A stretch of 64,000 nt of DNA from assembly GCA_033782935.1 (NCBI GenBank), contig JAWQEG010000003.1:3608501-3672500 (forward strand). The letters run 5' to 3'. Both the position numbers and the translations under genes were made by a program. This stretch comes from Petrolisthes cinctipes. Lineage: Eukaryota; Arthropoda; Malacostraca; Decapoda; Porcellanidae. Positions 38,144 to 48,226 of the stretch are shown here, piece by piece (position 1 is the stretch's first letter; every line of letters starts with the position of its first letter). The notes below the pieces were generated by a model. That model was not told where the DNA came from and searched no databases. It saw nothing but the letters and a program-made list of their open reading frames with translations.

Positions 38144-38149
38144 AGGCCC

Positions 38150-38325
38150 AAAACATGCTGAAAATCGATATTTTAGATGCCCAAAGTAAATATGTGCATG
38201 TATCTTCTGTACCCGTTTATATCTCAAATTCAGGCTCAAAACACCCGAAAATTCAATATTTTGTGGTCCCAGAAGCGATTTGTACATGCCTACTCCGTGT
38301 TAGAGTATTTTGAAAATACATGCCA
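38150..38325 (+). repeat. Prototype long monomer, 176-bp class
   Basis: This copy is 176 bp between successive aaaacatg boxes, with the second box at 38,238, exactly 88 bp in. The class is recognised by ttttagatgcccaaagt and gtgcatgtatc. Most members also carry attcaatatt, agcaatctg and ctcagtgctag in the second half, changes linked on one haplotype. It normally occupies the second position of the L-L-S trimer. Its length is not a multiple of three, so it shifts reading frame and ends most of the chance ORFs. Confidence 0.88.
38305..38319. repeat. 15-bp dyad with inverted centre, GTATTTT-G-AAAATAC
   Basis: Same dyad, with the central C replaced by G and both arms intact. The same change is seen in the duplicate 1,523 bp downstream. 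A central A form (gtattttaaaaatac) occurs near 240 and 7,930. The centre varies while the arms stay paired. Confidence 0.85.
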
Positions 38326-38657
38326 AAAACATGCTAAAAATCGATGTTTTAGGTGCCTAAAAGTCAATATGTGCATGCATCTTCAGTAACTGTTTATATC
38401 TCAAATTCAGGCTCAAAACACCCGAAAATTCGATATTTTGGGGTCCCAGAAGCGATCTGTACATGCCTACTCCGTGTTAGAGTATTTTCAAAATACAGGC
38501 CCATAACATGCTGAAAATCGATATTTTAGATGCCCAAAGTCAATATGTGCATGTATCATCTGTACCCATTTATATCTCAAATTCAGGCTCAAAACACCCG
38601 AAAATTCAATATTTTGGGGTCCCAGAAGCAATCTGTACATGCCTACTCAGTGCTAGA

Positions 38658-38672
38658 ATATTTTCAAAATAT
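38658..38672. repeat. 15-bp dyad, ATATTTT-C-AAAATAT form
   Basis: The form carried by monomers of the ctcagtgctag haplotype. Compared with the GTATTTT form, both outermost bases have changed (G to A on the left, C to T on the right), so pairing is kept. Confidence 0.9.
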
Positions 38673-38678
38673 AGGCTA

Positions 38679-38826
38679 AAAACATGCTAAAAATCGATAT
38701 TTTAGGTGCCAAAAAGTCGATATCTCAAATTAAGGCCCAAAACACCCGAAAATTCAATATTTAGGGGTCCCAGAAGCGATCTGTAGATGCCTACTCCGTG
38801 TTAGAGTATTTTCAAAATACAGGCCA
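38679..38826 (+). repeat. Prototype short monomer, 147/148-bp class
   Basis: This copy is 148 bp: a first half cut to 60 bp and a full second half of 88 bp (second box at 38,739). Compared with L monomers, the sequence runs from gtcgatat straight into ctcaaatt. It lacks the 29 bp that hold gtgcatgcatcttctgtac and the following gtttatat. Both deletion ends share ATAT. Three subtypes recur: gtgccaaaaagtcgatatc, gtgcgtaaaggcgatatc and gtgccaaaattcgatatc. Most carry atatttagggg in place of atattttgggg. Confidence 0.9.
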
Positions 38827-38974
38827 AAAACATACTGAAAATCGATCTTTTAGGTGCCCAAAAGTCGATATGTGCATGCATCTTCTGTACCCGTTTATAT
38901 CTCTCCCTAAACACCCGAAAATTCGATATATTTGGGTCCCAGTAGCGATCTGTACATGCCTACTCAGTGTTAGA

Positions 38975-38989
38975 GAATTTTCAAAATTC
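38975..38989. repeat. 15-bp dyad, GAATTTT-C-AAAATTC form
   Basis: A third form, found where the flank reads gttagagaatt. The second base of the left arm changed T to A and its partner on the right changed A to T. Pairing is again complete. Confidence 0.9.
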
Positions 38990-39627
38990 AGGCCCAAAAC
39001 ATGCTGAAAATCGATATTTTTGGTGCCCAAAATCAATATGTGTATGCATCTTCTGTACTCGTTTATATCTGAAATTCAGGCTCAAAACACCCGAAAATTC
39101 GATATTTTGGGGTCCCAGAAGCGATCTGTACATGCCTACTCAGTGCTAGAATATTTTCAAAATATAGGCTCAAAACATGCTAAAAAATCGATATTTTAGG
39201 TGCGTAAAGTCGATATCTCAAATTTAGGCCCAAAACACCCGAAAATTCAATATTTTAGGGTCCCAGAAGCGATCTGTACATGCCTACTCCGTGTTAGAGT
39301 ATTTTCAAAATACAGGCCCAAAACATGCTCAAAATCGATGTTTTAGGTGCCAAAAAGTCGATATGTGCATGCATCTTCGATACCAGTTTCTATCTCAAAT
39401 TCAGGCCCTAAACACCCGAAAATTCGATATTTTGGGGTCCCAGAGGCGATCTGTACATGTCTACTCCGTGTTAGAGTATTTTCAAAATTCAGGCCCAAAA
39501 CATGCTGAGAATCGATATTTTTGGTGCCCAAAGTCAATATGTGTATGCATCTTCTATATTCGTTTATATCTCAAATTCAGGCTCAAAACACCCGAAAATT
39601 CGATATTTTGGGGTCCCAGAAGCGATC

Positions 39628-41150
39628 TGTACATGCCTACTCCGTGTTAGAGTATTTTCAAAATACAGGCCCAAAACATGCTGAAAATCGATATTTTAGA
39701 TGCCCAAAGTAAATATGTGCATGTATCTTCTGTACCCGTTTATATCTCAAATTCAGGCTCAAAACACCCGAAAATTCAATATTTTGTGGTCCCAGAAGCG
39801 ATTTGTACATGCCTACTCCGTGTTAGAGTATTTTGAAAATACATGCCAAAAACATGCTAAAAATCGATGTTTTAGGTGCCTAAAAGTCAATATGTGCATG
39901 CATCTTCAGTAACTGTTTATATCTCAAATTCAGGCTCAAAACACCCGAAAATTCGATATTTTGGGGTCCCAGAAGCGATCTGTACATGCCTACTCCGTGT
40001 TAGAGTATTTTCAAAATACAGGCCCATAACATGCTGAAAATCGATATTTTAGATGCCCAAAGTCAATATGTGCATGTATCATCTGTACCCATTTATATCT
40101 CAAATTCAGGCTCAAAACACCCGAAAATTCAATATTTTGGGGTCCCAGAAGCAATCTGTACATGCCTACTCAGTGCTAGAATATTTTCAAAATATAGGCT
40201 AAAAACATGCTAAAAATCGATATTTTAGGTGCCAAAAAGTCGATATCTCAAATTAAGGCCCAAAACACCCGAAAATTCAATATTTAGGGGTCCCAGAAGC
40301 GATCTGTAGATGCCTACTCCGTGTTAGAGTATTTTCAAAATACAGGCCAAAAACATACTGAAAATCGATCTTTTAGGTGCCCAAAAGTCGATATGTGCAT
40401 GCATCTTCTGTACCCGTTTATATCTCTCCCTAAACACCCGAAAATTCGATATATTTGGGTCCCAGTAGCGATCTGTACATGCCTACTCAGTGTTAGAGAA
40501 TTTTCAAAATTCAGGCCCAAAACATGCTGAAAATCGATATTTTTGGTGCCCAAAATCAATATGTGTATGCATCTTCTGTACTCGTTTATATCTGAAATTC
40601 AGGCTCAAAACACCCGAAAATTCGATATTTTGGGGTCCCAGAAGCGATCTGTACATGCCTACTCAGTGCTAGAATATTTTCAAAATATAGGCTCAAAACA
40701 TGCTAAAAAATCGATATTTTAGGTGCGTAAAGTCGATATCTCAAATTTAGGCCCAAAACACCCGAAAATTCAATATTTTAGGGTCCCAGAAGCGATCTGT
40801 ACATGCCTACTCCGTGTTAGAGTATTTTCAAAATACAGGCCCAAAACATGCTCAAAATCGATGTTTTAGGTGCCAAAAAGTCGATATGTGCATGCATCTT
40901 CGATACCAGTTTCTATCTCAAATTCAGGCCCTAAACACCCGAAAATTCGATATTTTGGGGTCCCAGAGGCGATCTGTACATGTCTACTCCGTGTTAGAGT
41001 ATTTTCAAAATTCAGGCCCAAAACATGCTGAGAATCGATATTTTTGGTGCCCAAAGTCAATATGTGTATGCATCTTCTATATTCGTTTATATCTCAAATT
41101 CAGGCTCAAAACACCCGAAAATTCGATATTTTGGGGTCCCAGAAGCGATC
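39628..41150 (+). repeat. HOR-E copy 2, 1,523 bp
   Basis: No difference from copy 1 found in the lines and translations compared. Includes the 8-bp deletion near 40,422. Confidence 0.92.
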
Positions 41151-42645
41151 TGTACATGCCTACTCAGTGCTAGAATATTTTCAAAATATAGGCTCAAAAC
41201 ATGCTAAAAAATCGATATTTTAGGTGCGTAAAGTCGATATCTCAAATTCAGGCTCAAAACACCTGAAAATTCAATATTTTGGGGTCCCAGAAGCGATCTG
41301 TACATGCCTACTCCTAGTTACAATGTTTTCAAGATACAGACCAAAAGCATGCTCAAAATCGATATTTTAGGTGCCCAAAAGTCGATATGTGCATTCATCT
41401 TCAGTACCCGTTTATATCTTAAATTCAGGCTCAAAACACCTGAAAATTCGATATTTTTGGGTCCCAGAAGCGATCTGTACATGCCTAATCCGTGTTAGAG
41501 TATTTTCAAAATACAGGCCAAAAACATGCTGAAAATCGATATTTTAGATGCCCAAAGTCAATATGTGCATGTATTATCTGTACCCATTTATATCTCAAAT
41601 TCAGGCTCAAAACACCCGAAAATTCAATATTTTGGGGTCCCAGAAGCAATCTGTACATGCCTACTCAGTGCTAGAATATTTTCAAAATATAGGCTAAAAA
41701 CATGCTAAAAATCGATATTTTAGGTGCCAAAAAGTCGATATCTCAAATTAAGGCCCAAAACACCCGAAAATTCAATATTTAGGGGTCCCAGAAGCGATCT
41801 GTAGATGCCTACTCCGTGTTAGAGTATTTTCAAAATACAGGCCAAAAACATACTGAAAATCGATCTTTTAGGTGCCCAAAAGTCGATATGTGCATGCATC
41901 TTCTGTACCCGTTTATATCTCTCCCTAAACACCCGAAAATTCGATATATTTGGGTCCCAGTAGCGATCTGTACATGCCTACTCAGTGTTAGAGAATTTTC
42001 AAAATTCAGGCCCAAAACTTGCTGAAAATCGATATTTTTGGTGCCCAACGTCAATATGTGTATGCATCTTCTGTACTCCTTTATATCTCAAATTCAGGCT
42101 CAAAACACCCGAAAATTCGATATTTTGGGGTCCCAGAAGCGATCTGTACATGCCTACTCAGTGCTAGAATATTTTCAAAATATAGGCTCAAAACATGCTA
42201 AAAAATCGATATTTTAGGTGCGTAAAGTCGATATCTCAAATTCAGGCCCAAAACACCCGAAAATTCGATATTTTGGGGTCCCAAAAGCGATCTGTACATG
42301 CCTACTCCGTGTTAGAGTATTTTCAAAATACAGGCCCAAAACATGCTCAAAATCGATGTTTTAGGTGCCAAAAAGTCGATATGTGCATGCATCTTCGATA
42401 CCAGTTTCTATCTCAAATTCAGGCCCTAAACACCCGAAAATTCGATATTTTGGGGTCCCAGAGGCGATCTGTACATGTCTACTCCGTGTTAGTGTATTTT
42501 CAAAATTCAGGCCCAAAACATGCTGAGAATCGATATTTTTGGTGCCCAAAGTCAATATGTGTATGCATCTTCTATATTCGTTTATATCTCAAATTCTGGC
42601 TCAAAACACCCGAAAAATCGATATTTTGGGGTCCCAGAAGCAATC
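41151..42645 (+). repeat. HOR-E copy 3, 1,495 bp, rearranged
   Basis: Matches copy 2 at offset 1,495 from about 41,500 (41,526 with 40,031; 42,520 with 41,025), with the 8-bp deletion near 41,917. The first part (41,237-41,498) instead holds a ctcctagttacaatg monomer like the one near 44,340. Confidence 0.83.
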
Positions 42646-44512
42646 TGTACATGCCTAATCAGTGCTAGAATATTTTCAAAATATAGGCTAAAAACATGCT
42701 AAAAATTGATTTTTTAGGTGCCAAAAAGTGGATATCTCATATTAAGGCCCAAAACACCCGAAAATTCAATATTTAGGGGTCCCAGAAGCGATCTCTACAT
42801 GCCTATTCCGTGTTAGAGTATTTTCAAAATACAGTCCAAAAACATACTGAAAATCGATCTTTTAGGTGCCCAAAAGTCGATATGTGCTTGCATCTTCTGT
42901 ACCCGTTTATATCTCAAATTCTGACCCTAAACACCCGAAAATTCGATATTTTTGGGTCCCAGAAGCGATCTGTACATGCCTACTCCGTGTTAGAGAATTT
43001 TCAAAATTCAGGCCCAAAACATGCTGAAAATCGATATTTTAGGTGCCCAAAAGTCGATATGTTCATGTATCTTCTGTACTCGTTTATATCTCAAATTCAA
43101 GCTCAAACCACCCGAAAATTCGATATTTTGGGGTCCCAGAAGCGATCTGTACATGCCTACTCAGTGCTAGAATATTTTCAAAATATAGGCTAAAAACATG
43201 CTAAAAATAGATATTTTAGGTTCGTTAAGGCGATATCTCAAATTCAGGCCCAAAACACCCGAAAATTCGATATTTTGGGATCCCAGAAGCGATCTGTAGA
43301 AGCCTACTCCGTGTTAGAGTATTTTCAAAATACAGACCCAAAACATGCTCAAAATCGGTATTTTAGGTGCCCAAAAGTCGATATGTGCATTCATTTTCAG
43401 TACCCGTTTATATCTTAAATTCTGGCCCTAAACACCCGAAAATTCGATATTTTGGGGTCCCAAAAGCGATCTGTACATGCCTACTCAGTGCTAGAATGTT
43501 TTCAAAATACAGGCCCAAAACATGCTGATAATCGATATTTTAGATGCCCAAAAGTCGAGATTTGCATGTATCTTCTGTACCGGTTTATATCTCAAATTCA
43601 GGCTCAAAACAACCGAAAATTCAATATTTTGGGATCCCAGAAGCAATCTGTACATGCCTACTCAGTGCTAGTATTTTTTTTTTAAATATAGGCTAAAAAC
43701 ATGCTAAAAATCGATATTTTAGGTGCCAAAAAGTCGATATCTCAAATTAAGGCCCAAAACACCCGAAAATTCAATATTTAGGGGTCCCAGAAGCGATCCG
43801 TACATGCCTACTCCGTGTTAGAGTATTTTCAAAATACAGGCCAAAAACATACTGAAAATCTATCTTTTAGGTGCCCAAAAGTCGATATGTGCATGCATCT
43901 TCAATACCCGTTTATATCTCAAATTCAGGCTCAGAACACCCGAAAATTCAATATAATTGGGTCCCAATAGCGATCTGTACATGCCTACTCCGTGTTAGAG
44001 AATTTTCAAAATTCAGGCCCAAAACATGCTGAAAATCGATATTTTTGGTGCCCAAAGTTAATATGTGTTTGTATCTTCTGTACTCGTCTATATCTCAAAT
44101 TCAAGCTCAAAACACCCGAAAATTCGATATTTTGGGGTCCCAGAAGCGATTTGTACATGCCTACTCCGTGTTAAAGTATTTTCAAAATACAGGCCCAAAA
44201 CATGCTGAAAATCGATATTTTAGATGCCCAAAGCAAATATGTGCATGTATCTTCTGTACCCGTTTATATCTCAAATTCAGGCTGAAAACACCTGAAAATT
44301 CAATATTTTGGGGTCCCAGAAGCGATCTGTACATGCCTACTCCTAGTTACAATGTTTTCAAGATACAGACCAAAAGCATGCTCAAAATCGATATTTTAGG
44401 TGCCCAAAAGTCGATATGTGCATTCATCTTCAGTACCCGTTTATATCTTAAATTCAGGCTCAAAACACCCGAAAATTCAATATTTTGGGGTCCCAGAAGC
44501 AATCTGTACATG
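42646..44512 (+). repeat. Monomers between HOR-E copies 3 and 4
   Basis: Satellite. Holds the first poly-T module (43,036-43,690) and a stretch with gtgtttgtatc and tatataattggg variants like the 31.6 and 36.7 kb regions. Confidence 0.7.
43036..43690 (+). repeat. Poly-T module, copy 1
   Basis: A run of monomers with linked variants: gatatgttcatg, caaaccacccg, atagatattttaggttcg, gtagaagcc, atcggtatttt, gagatttgcatg and accggtttatatc. It ends in ctagtat followed by a run of ten T. The run replaces the dyad. Confidence 0.82.
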
Positions 44513-46176
44513 CCTACTCAGTGCTAGAATATTTTCAAAATATAGGCTAAAAACATGCTAAAAATCGAAATTTTAGGTGCCAAAAAGTCGATATCTCAAA
44601 TTAAGGCCCAAAACACCCGAAAATTCAATATTTAGGGGTCCCAGAAGCGATCTGTAGATGCCTCCTCCGTGTTAGAGTATTTTCAAAATACAGGCCAAAA
44701 ACATACTGAAAATCGATCTTTTAGGTGCCCAAAAGTCGATATGTGCATGCATCTTCTGTACCCGTTTATATCTCTCCCTAAACACCCGAAAATTCGATAT
44801 ATTTGGGTCCCAATAGCGATCTGTACATGCCTACTCAGTGTTAGAGAATTTTCAAAATTCAGGCCCAAAACATGCTGAAAATCGATATTTTTGGTGCCCA
44901 AAGTCAATATGTGTATGCATCTTCTTTACTCGTTTATATCTCAAATTCAGGCTCAAAACACCCGAAAATTCGATATTTTGGGGTCCCAGAAGCGATCTGT
45001 ACATGCCTACTCAGTGCTAGAATATTTTCAAAATATAAGCTCAAAACATGCTAAAAAATCGATATTTTAGGTGCGTAAAGTCGATATCTCAAATTCAGGC
45101 CCAAAACACCCGAAAATTCGATATTTTGGGGTCCCAGAAGCGATCTGTTCATGCCTACTCCGTGTTAGAGTATTTTCAAAATACAGGCCCAAAACATGCT
45201 CAAAATCGATGTTTTAGGTGCCAAAAAGTCGATATGTGCATGCATCTTCGATACCAGTTTCTATCTCAAATTCAGGCCCTAAACACCCGAAAATTCGATA
45301 TTTTGGGGTCCCAGAGGCGATCTGTACATGTCTACTCCGTGTTAGAGTATTTTCAAAATTCAGGCCCAAAACATGCTGAGAATCGATATTTTTGGTGCCC
45401 AAAGTCAATATGTGTATGCATCTTCTATATTCGTTTATATCTCAAATTCTGGCTCAAAACACCCGAAAAATCGATATTTTGGGGTCCCAGAAGCAATCTG
45501 TACATGCCTAATCAGTGCTAGAATATTTTCAAAATATAGGCTAAAAACATGCTAAAAATTGATTTTTTAGGTGCCAAAAAGTGGATATCTCATATTAAGG
45601 CCCAAAACACCCGAAAATTCAATATTTAAGGGTCCCAGAAGCGATCTCTACATGCCTACTCCGTGTTAGAGTATTTTCAAAATACAGTCCAAAAACATAC
45701 TGAAAATCGATCTTTTAGGTGCCCAAAAGTCGATATGTAAATGCATCTTCTGTACCCGTTTATATCTCAAATTCTGGCCCTAAACACCCGAAAATTCGAT
45801 ATTTTTGGGTCCCAGAAGCGATCTGTACATGCCTACTCCGTGTTAGAGAATTTTTAATAATTCAGGCCCAAAACATGCTGAAAATCGATATTTTAGATGC
45901 CCAAAGTCAATATGTGCATGTATTTTCTGTACCCGTTTATATCTCAAATTCAGGTTCAAAACACCCGAAAATTCAATATTTTGGGGTCCCAGAAGCAATC
46001 TGTACATGCCTACTCAGTGCTAGAATATTTTCAAAATATAGGCTAAAAACATGCTAAAAATCGATATTTTAAGTGCCAAAAAGTCGATATCTCAAATTCA
46101 GTCCCAAAACACCCGAAAATTCGATATTTTGGGGTCCCAGAAGCGATCTGTACATACCTACTCCGTGTTAGAGTAT
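44513..46176 (+). repeat. HOR-E copy 4
   Basis: Matches copy 3 at offset 2,853 (42,195 with 45,048; 42,520 with 45,373; landmark 42,646 with 45,499). It retains the 8-bp deletion near 44,770 and shared variants gattttttaggtgcc, gtggatatctcatatt and acagtccaaaaac. Confidence 0.83.
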
Positions 46177-47210
46177 TTTCAAAATTCAGGCCCAAAACAT
46201 GCTGAAAATCGATATTTTTGGTGCCCAAAGTCAATATGTGTATGCATCTTCTGTACTCGTTTATATCTCAAATTCAGGCTCAAAACACGCGAAAATTCGA
46301 TATTTTGGGGTCCCAGAAGCGATCTGTACTTGTCTACTCAGTGCTAGAATATTTTCAAAATATAGGCTCAAAACATGCTAAAAAATCGATATTTTAGGTG
46401 CGTAAAGTCGATATCTCAAATTCAGGCCCAAAACACCCGAAAATTCGAAATTTTGGGGTCCCAGAAGCGATCTGTACATGCCTACTCCGTGTTAGAGTAT
46501 TTTCAAAATACAGGCCCAAAACATGCTCAAGATCGATGTTTTAGGTGCCAAAAAGTCGATATGTGCATGCATCTTCAATACCAGTTTCTATCTCAAATTC
46601 TGGCCCTAAACACCCGAAAATTCGATATTTTGGGGTCCCAGAAGCGATCTGTACATGTCTACTCCGTGTTAGAGTATTTTCAAAATTCAGGCCCAAAACA
46701 TGCTGAGAATCGATATTTTTGGTGCCCAAAGTCAATATGTGTATGCATCTTCTATATTCGTTTATATCTCAAATTCAGGCTCAAAACACCCGAAAAATCG
46801 ATATTTTGGGGTCCCAGAAGCAATCTGTACATGCCAAATCAGTGCTAGAATATTTTCAAAATATAGGCTAAAAACATGCTAAAAATCGATTTTTTAGGTG
46901 CCAAAAAGTGGATATCTCATATTAAGGCCCAAAACACCCGAAATTTCAATATTTAGGGGTCCCAGAAGCGATCTCTACATGCCTACTCCGTGTTAGAGTA
47001 TTTTCAAAATACAGTCCAAAAACATACTGAAAATCGATCTTTTAGGTGCCCAAAAGTCGATATGTGCATGCATCTTCTGTACCCGTTTATATCTCAAATT
47101 CTGGCCCTAAACACCCGAAAATTCGATTTTTTTGGGTCCCAGAAGCGATCTGTACATGCCTACTCCGTGTTAGAGAATTTTCAAAATTCAGGCCCAAAAC
47201 ATGCTGAAAA
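46177..47210 (+). repeat. HOR-E partial copy 5, offset 1,327 bp
   Basis: Matches copy 4 at offset 1,327 (45,048 with 46,375; 45,373 with 46,700; 45,499 with 46,826). It contains gataccag-like caataccagtttctatc and cagtccaaaaac. Similarity fades near 47,210. Confidence 0.8.
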
Positions 47211-47568
47211 TCGATATTTTTGGTGCCCAAAGTCAATATGTGTATGCATCTTCTGTACTCGTCTATATCTCAAATTCAAGCTTAAAACACCCGAAAATTC
47301 GATATTTTGGGGTCCCAGAAGCGATCTGTACATGCCTACTCAGTGGTAGAATGTTTTCAAAATATAGGCTCAAAACATGCTCAAAATCGATATTTTAGGT
47401 GCCCAAAAGTCGATATGTGCATGCATCTTCTGTACCCGTTTATATCTCAAATTCTGGCCCTAAACGCCCGAAAATTCGATATTTTTGTGTCCCAGAAGCG
47501 ATCTGTACATGCCTACTCAGTGCTAGAATGTTTTCAAAATATAGGCTCAAAACATGCTCAAAATCGAT

Positions 47569-48188
47569 ATTTTAGGTGCCCAAAAGTCGATATGTTCATG
47601 TATCTTCTGTACTCGTTTATATCTCAAATTCAAGCTCAAACCACCCGAAAATTCGATATTTTGGGGTCCCAGAAGCGATCTGTACATGCCTACTCAGTGC
47701 TAGAATATTTTCAAAATATAGGCTCAAAACATGCTAAAAATAGATATTTTAGGTTCGTTAAGGCGATATCTCAAATTCAGGCCCAAAACACCCGAAAATT
47801 CGATATTTTGGGATCCCAGAAGCGATCTGTAGAAGCCTACTCCGTGTTAGAGTATTTTCAAAATACAGACCCAAAACATGCTCAAAATCGGTATTTTAGG
47901 TGCCCAAAAGTCGATATGTGCATTCATTTTCAGTACCCGTTTATATCTTAAATTCTGGCCCTAAACACCCGAAAATTCGATATTTTGGGGTCCCAGAAGC
48001 GATCTGTACATGCCTACTCAGTGCTAGAATGTTTTCAAAATATAGGCTCAAAACATGCTCAATATCGATATTTTAGGTGCCCAAAAGTCAAGATTTGCAT
48101 GTATCTTCTGTACCGGTTTATATCTCAAATTCAGGCTCAAAACAACCGAAAATTCAATATTTTGGGATCCCAGAAGCAATCTGTAAAT
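47569..48188 (+). repeat. Poly-T module, copy 2, truncated
   Basis: Same linked variants as copy 1 at offset 4,533 (landmarks 43,148 and 47,681). It stops at agcaatctgtaaatctg, where a deletion removes the dyad and poly-T part. Confidence 0.82.
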
Positions 48189-48226
48189 CTGTAAAATTCA
48201 ATATTTAGGGGTCCCAGAAGCGATCC
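48182..48226 (+). repeat. Truncated monomer junction
   Basis: Two landmarks that should be about 148 bp apart are only 44 bp apart. The sequence goes from caatctgtaaatctgta directly to aaattcaatatttagggg. About 104 bp is missing, with a short ctgtaaa-like repeat at the join. Confidence 0.85.

Larger units (their letters stand above)
37973..38149 (+). repeat. Prototype long monomer, 177-bp class
   Basis: Counted from one aaaacatg box to the next, this copy is 177 bp. It carries the CG form at diagnostic sites (attcgatatt, agcgatctg) and the ccgtgttagagtatt arm. It splits into a first half of 89 bp and a second half of 88 bp at the aaaacaccc box (38,062). The 177-bp class differs from the 176-bp class mainly by one extra base in the run before gtcgatatg. 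A length of 177 is a multiple of three, so reading frames stay open from one such monomer into the next, which explains the many chance ORFs. Confidence 0.9.
38105..39627 (+). repeat. HOR-E copy 1, 1,523 bp
   Basis: Landmarks at 38,105, 39,628 and 41,151 are exactly 1,523 bp apart. Marked by an 8-bp deletion, tatctctccctaaac (about 38,899), ccaaagtaaatatg, agtattttgaaaatac and gataccagtttctatc. The length fits seven long and two short monomers less 8 bp. Confidence 0.92.

Noticed and set aside
38760..38775. Plant-type telomere repeat TTTAGGG in the short monomers (atatttaggggtccc)
   Set aside because: It is a single 7-mer per monomer caused by one base change from attttgggg, with no tandem telomeric run.
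43661..43690. Poly-T as a retroposon tail or polymerase III terminator
   Set aside because: It lies inside a normal monomer, replaces the dyad in place, and no inserted element or promoter boxes are present.
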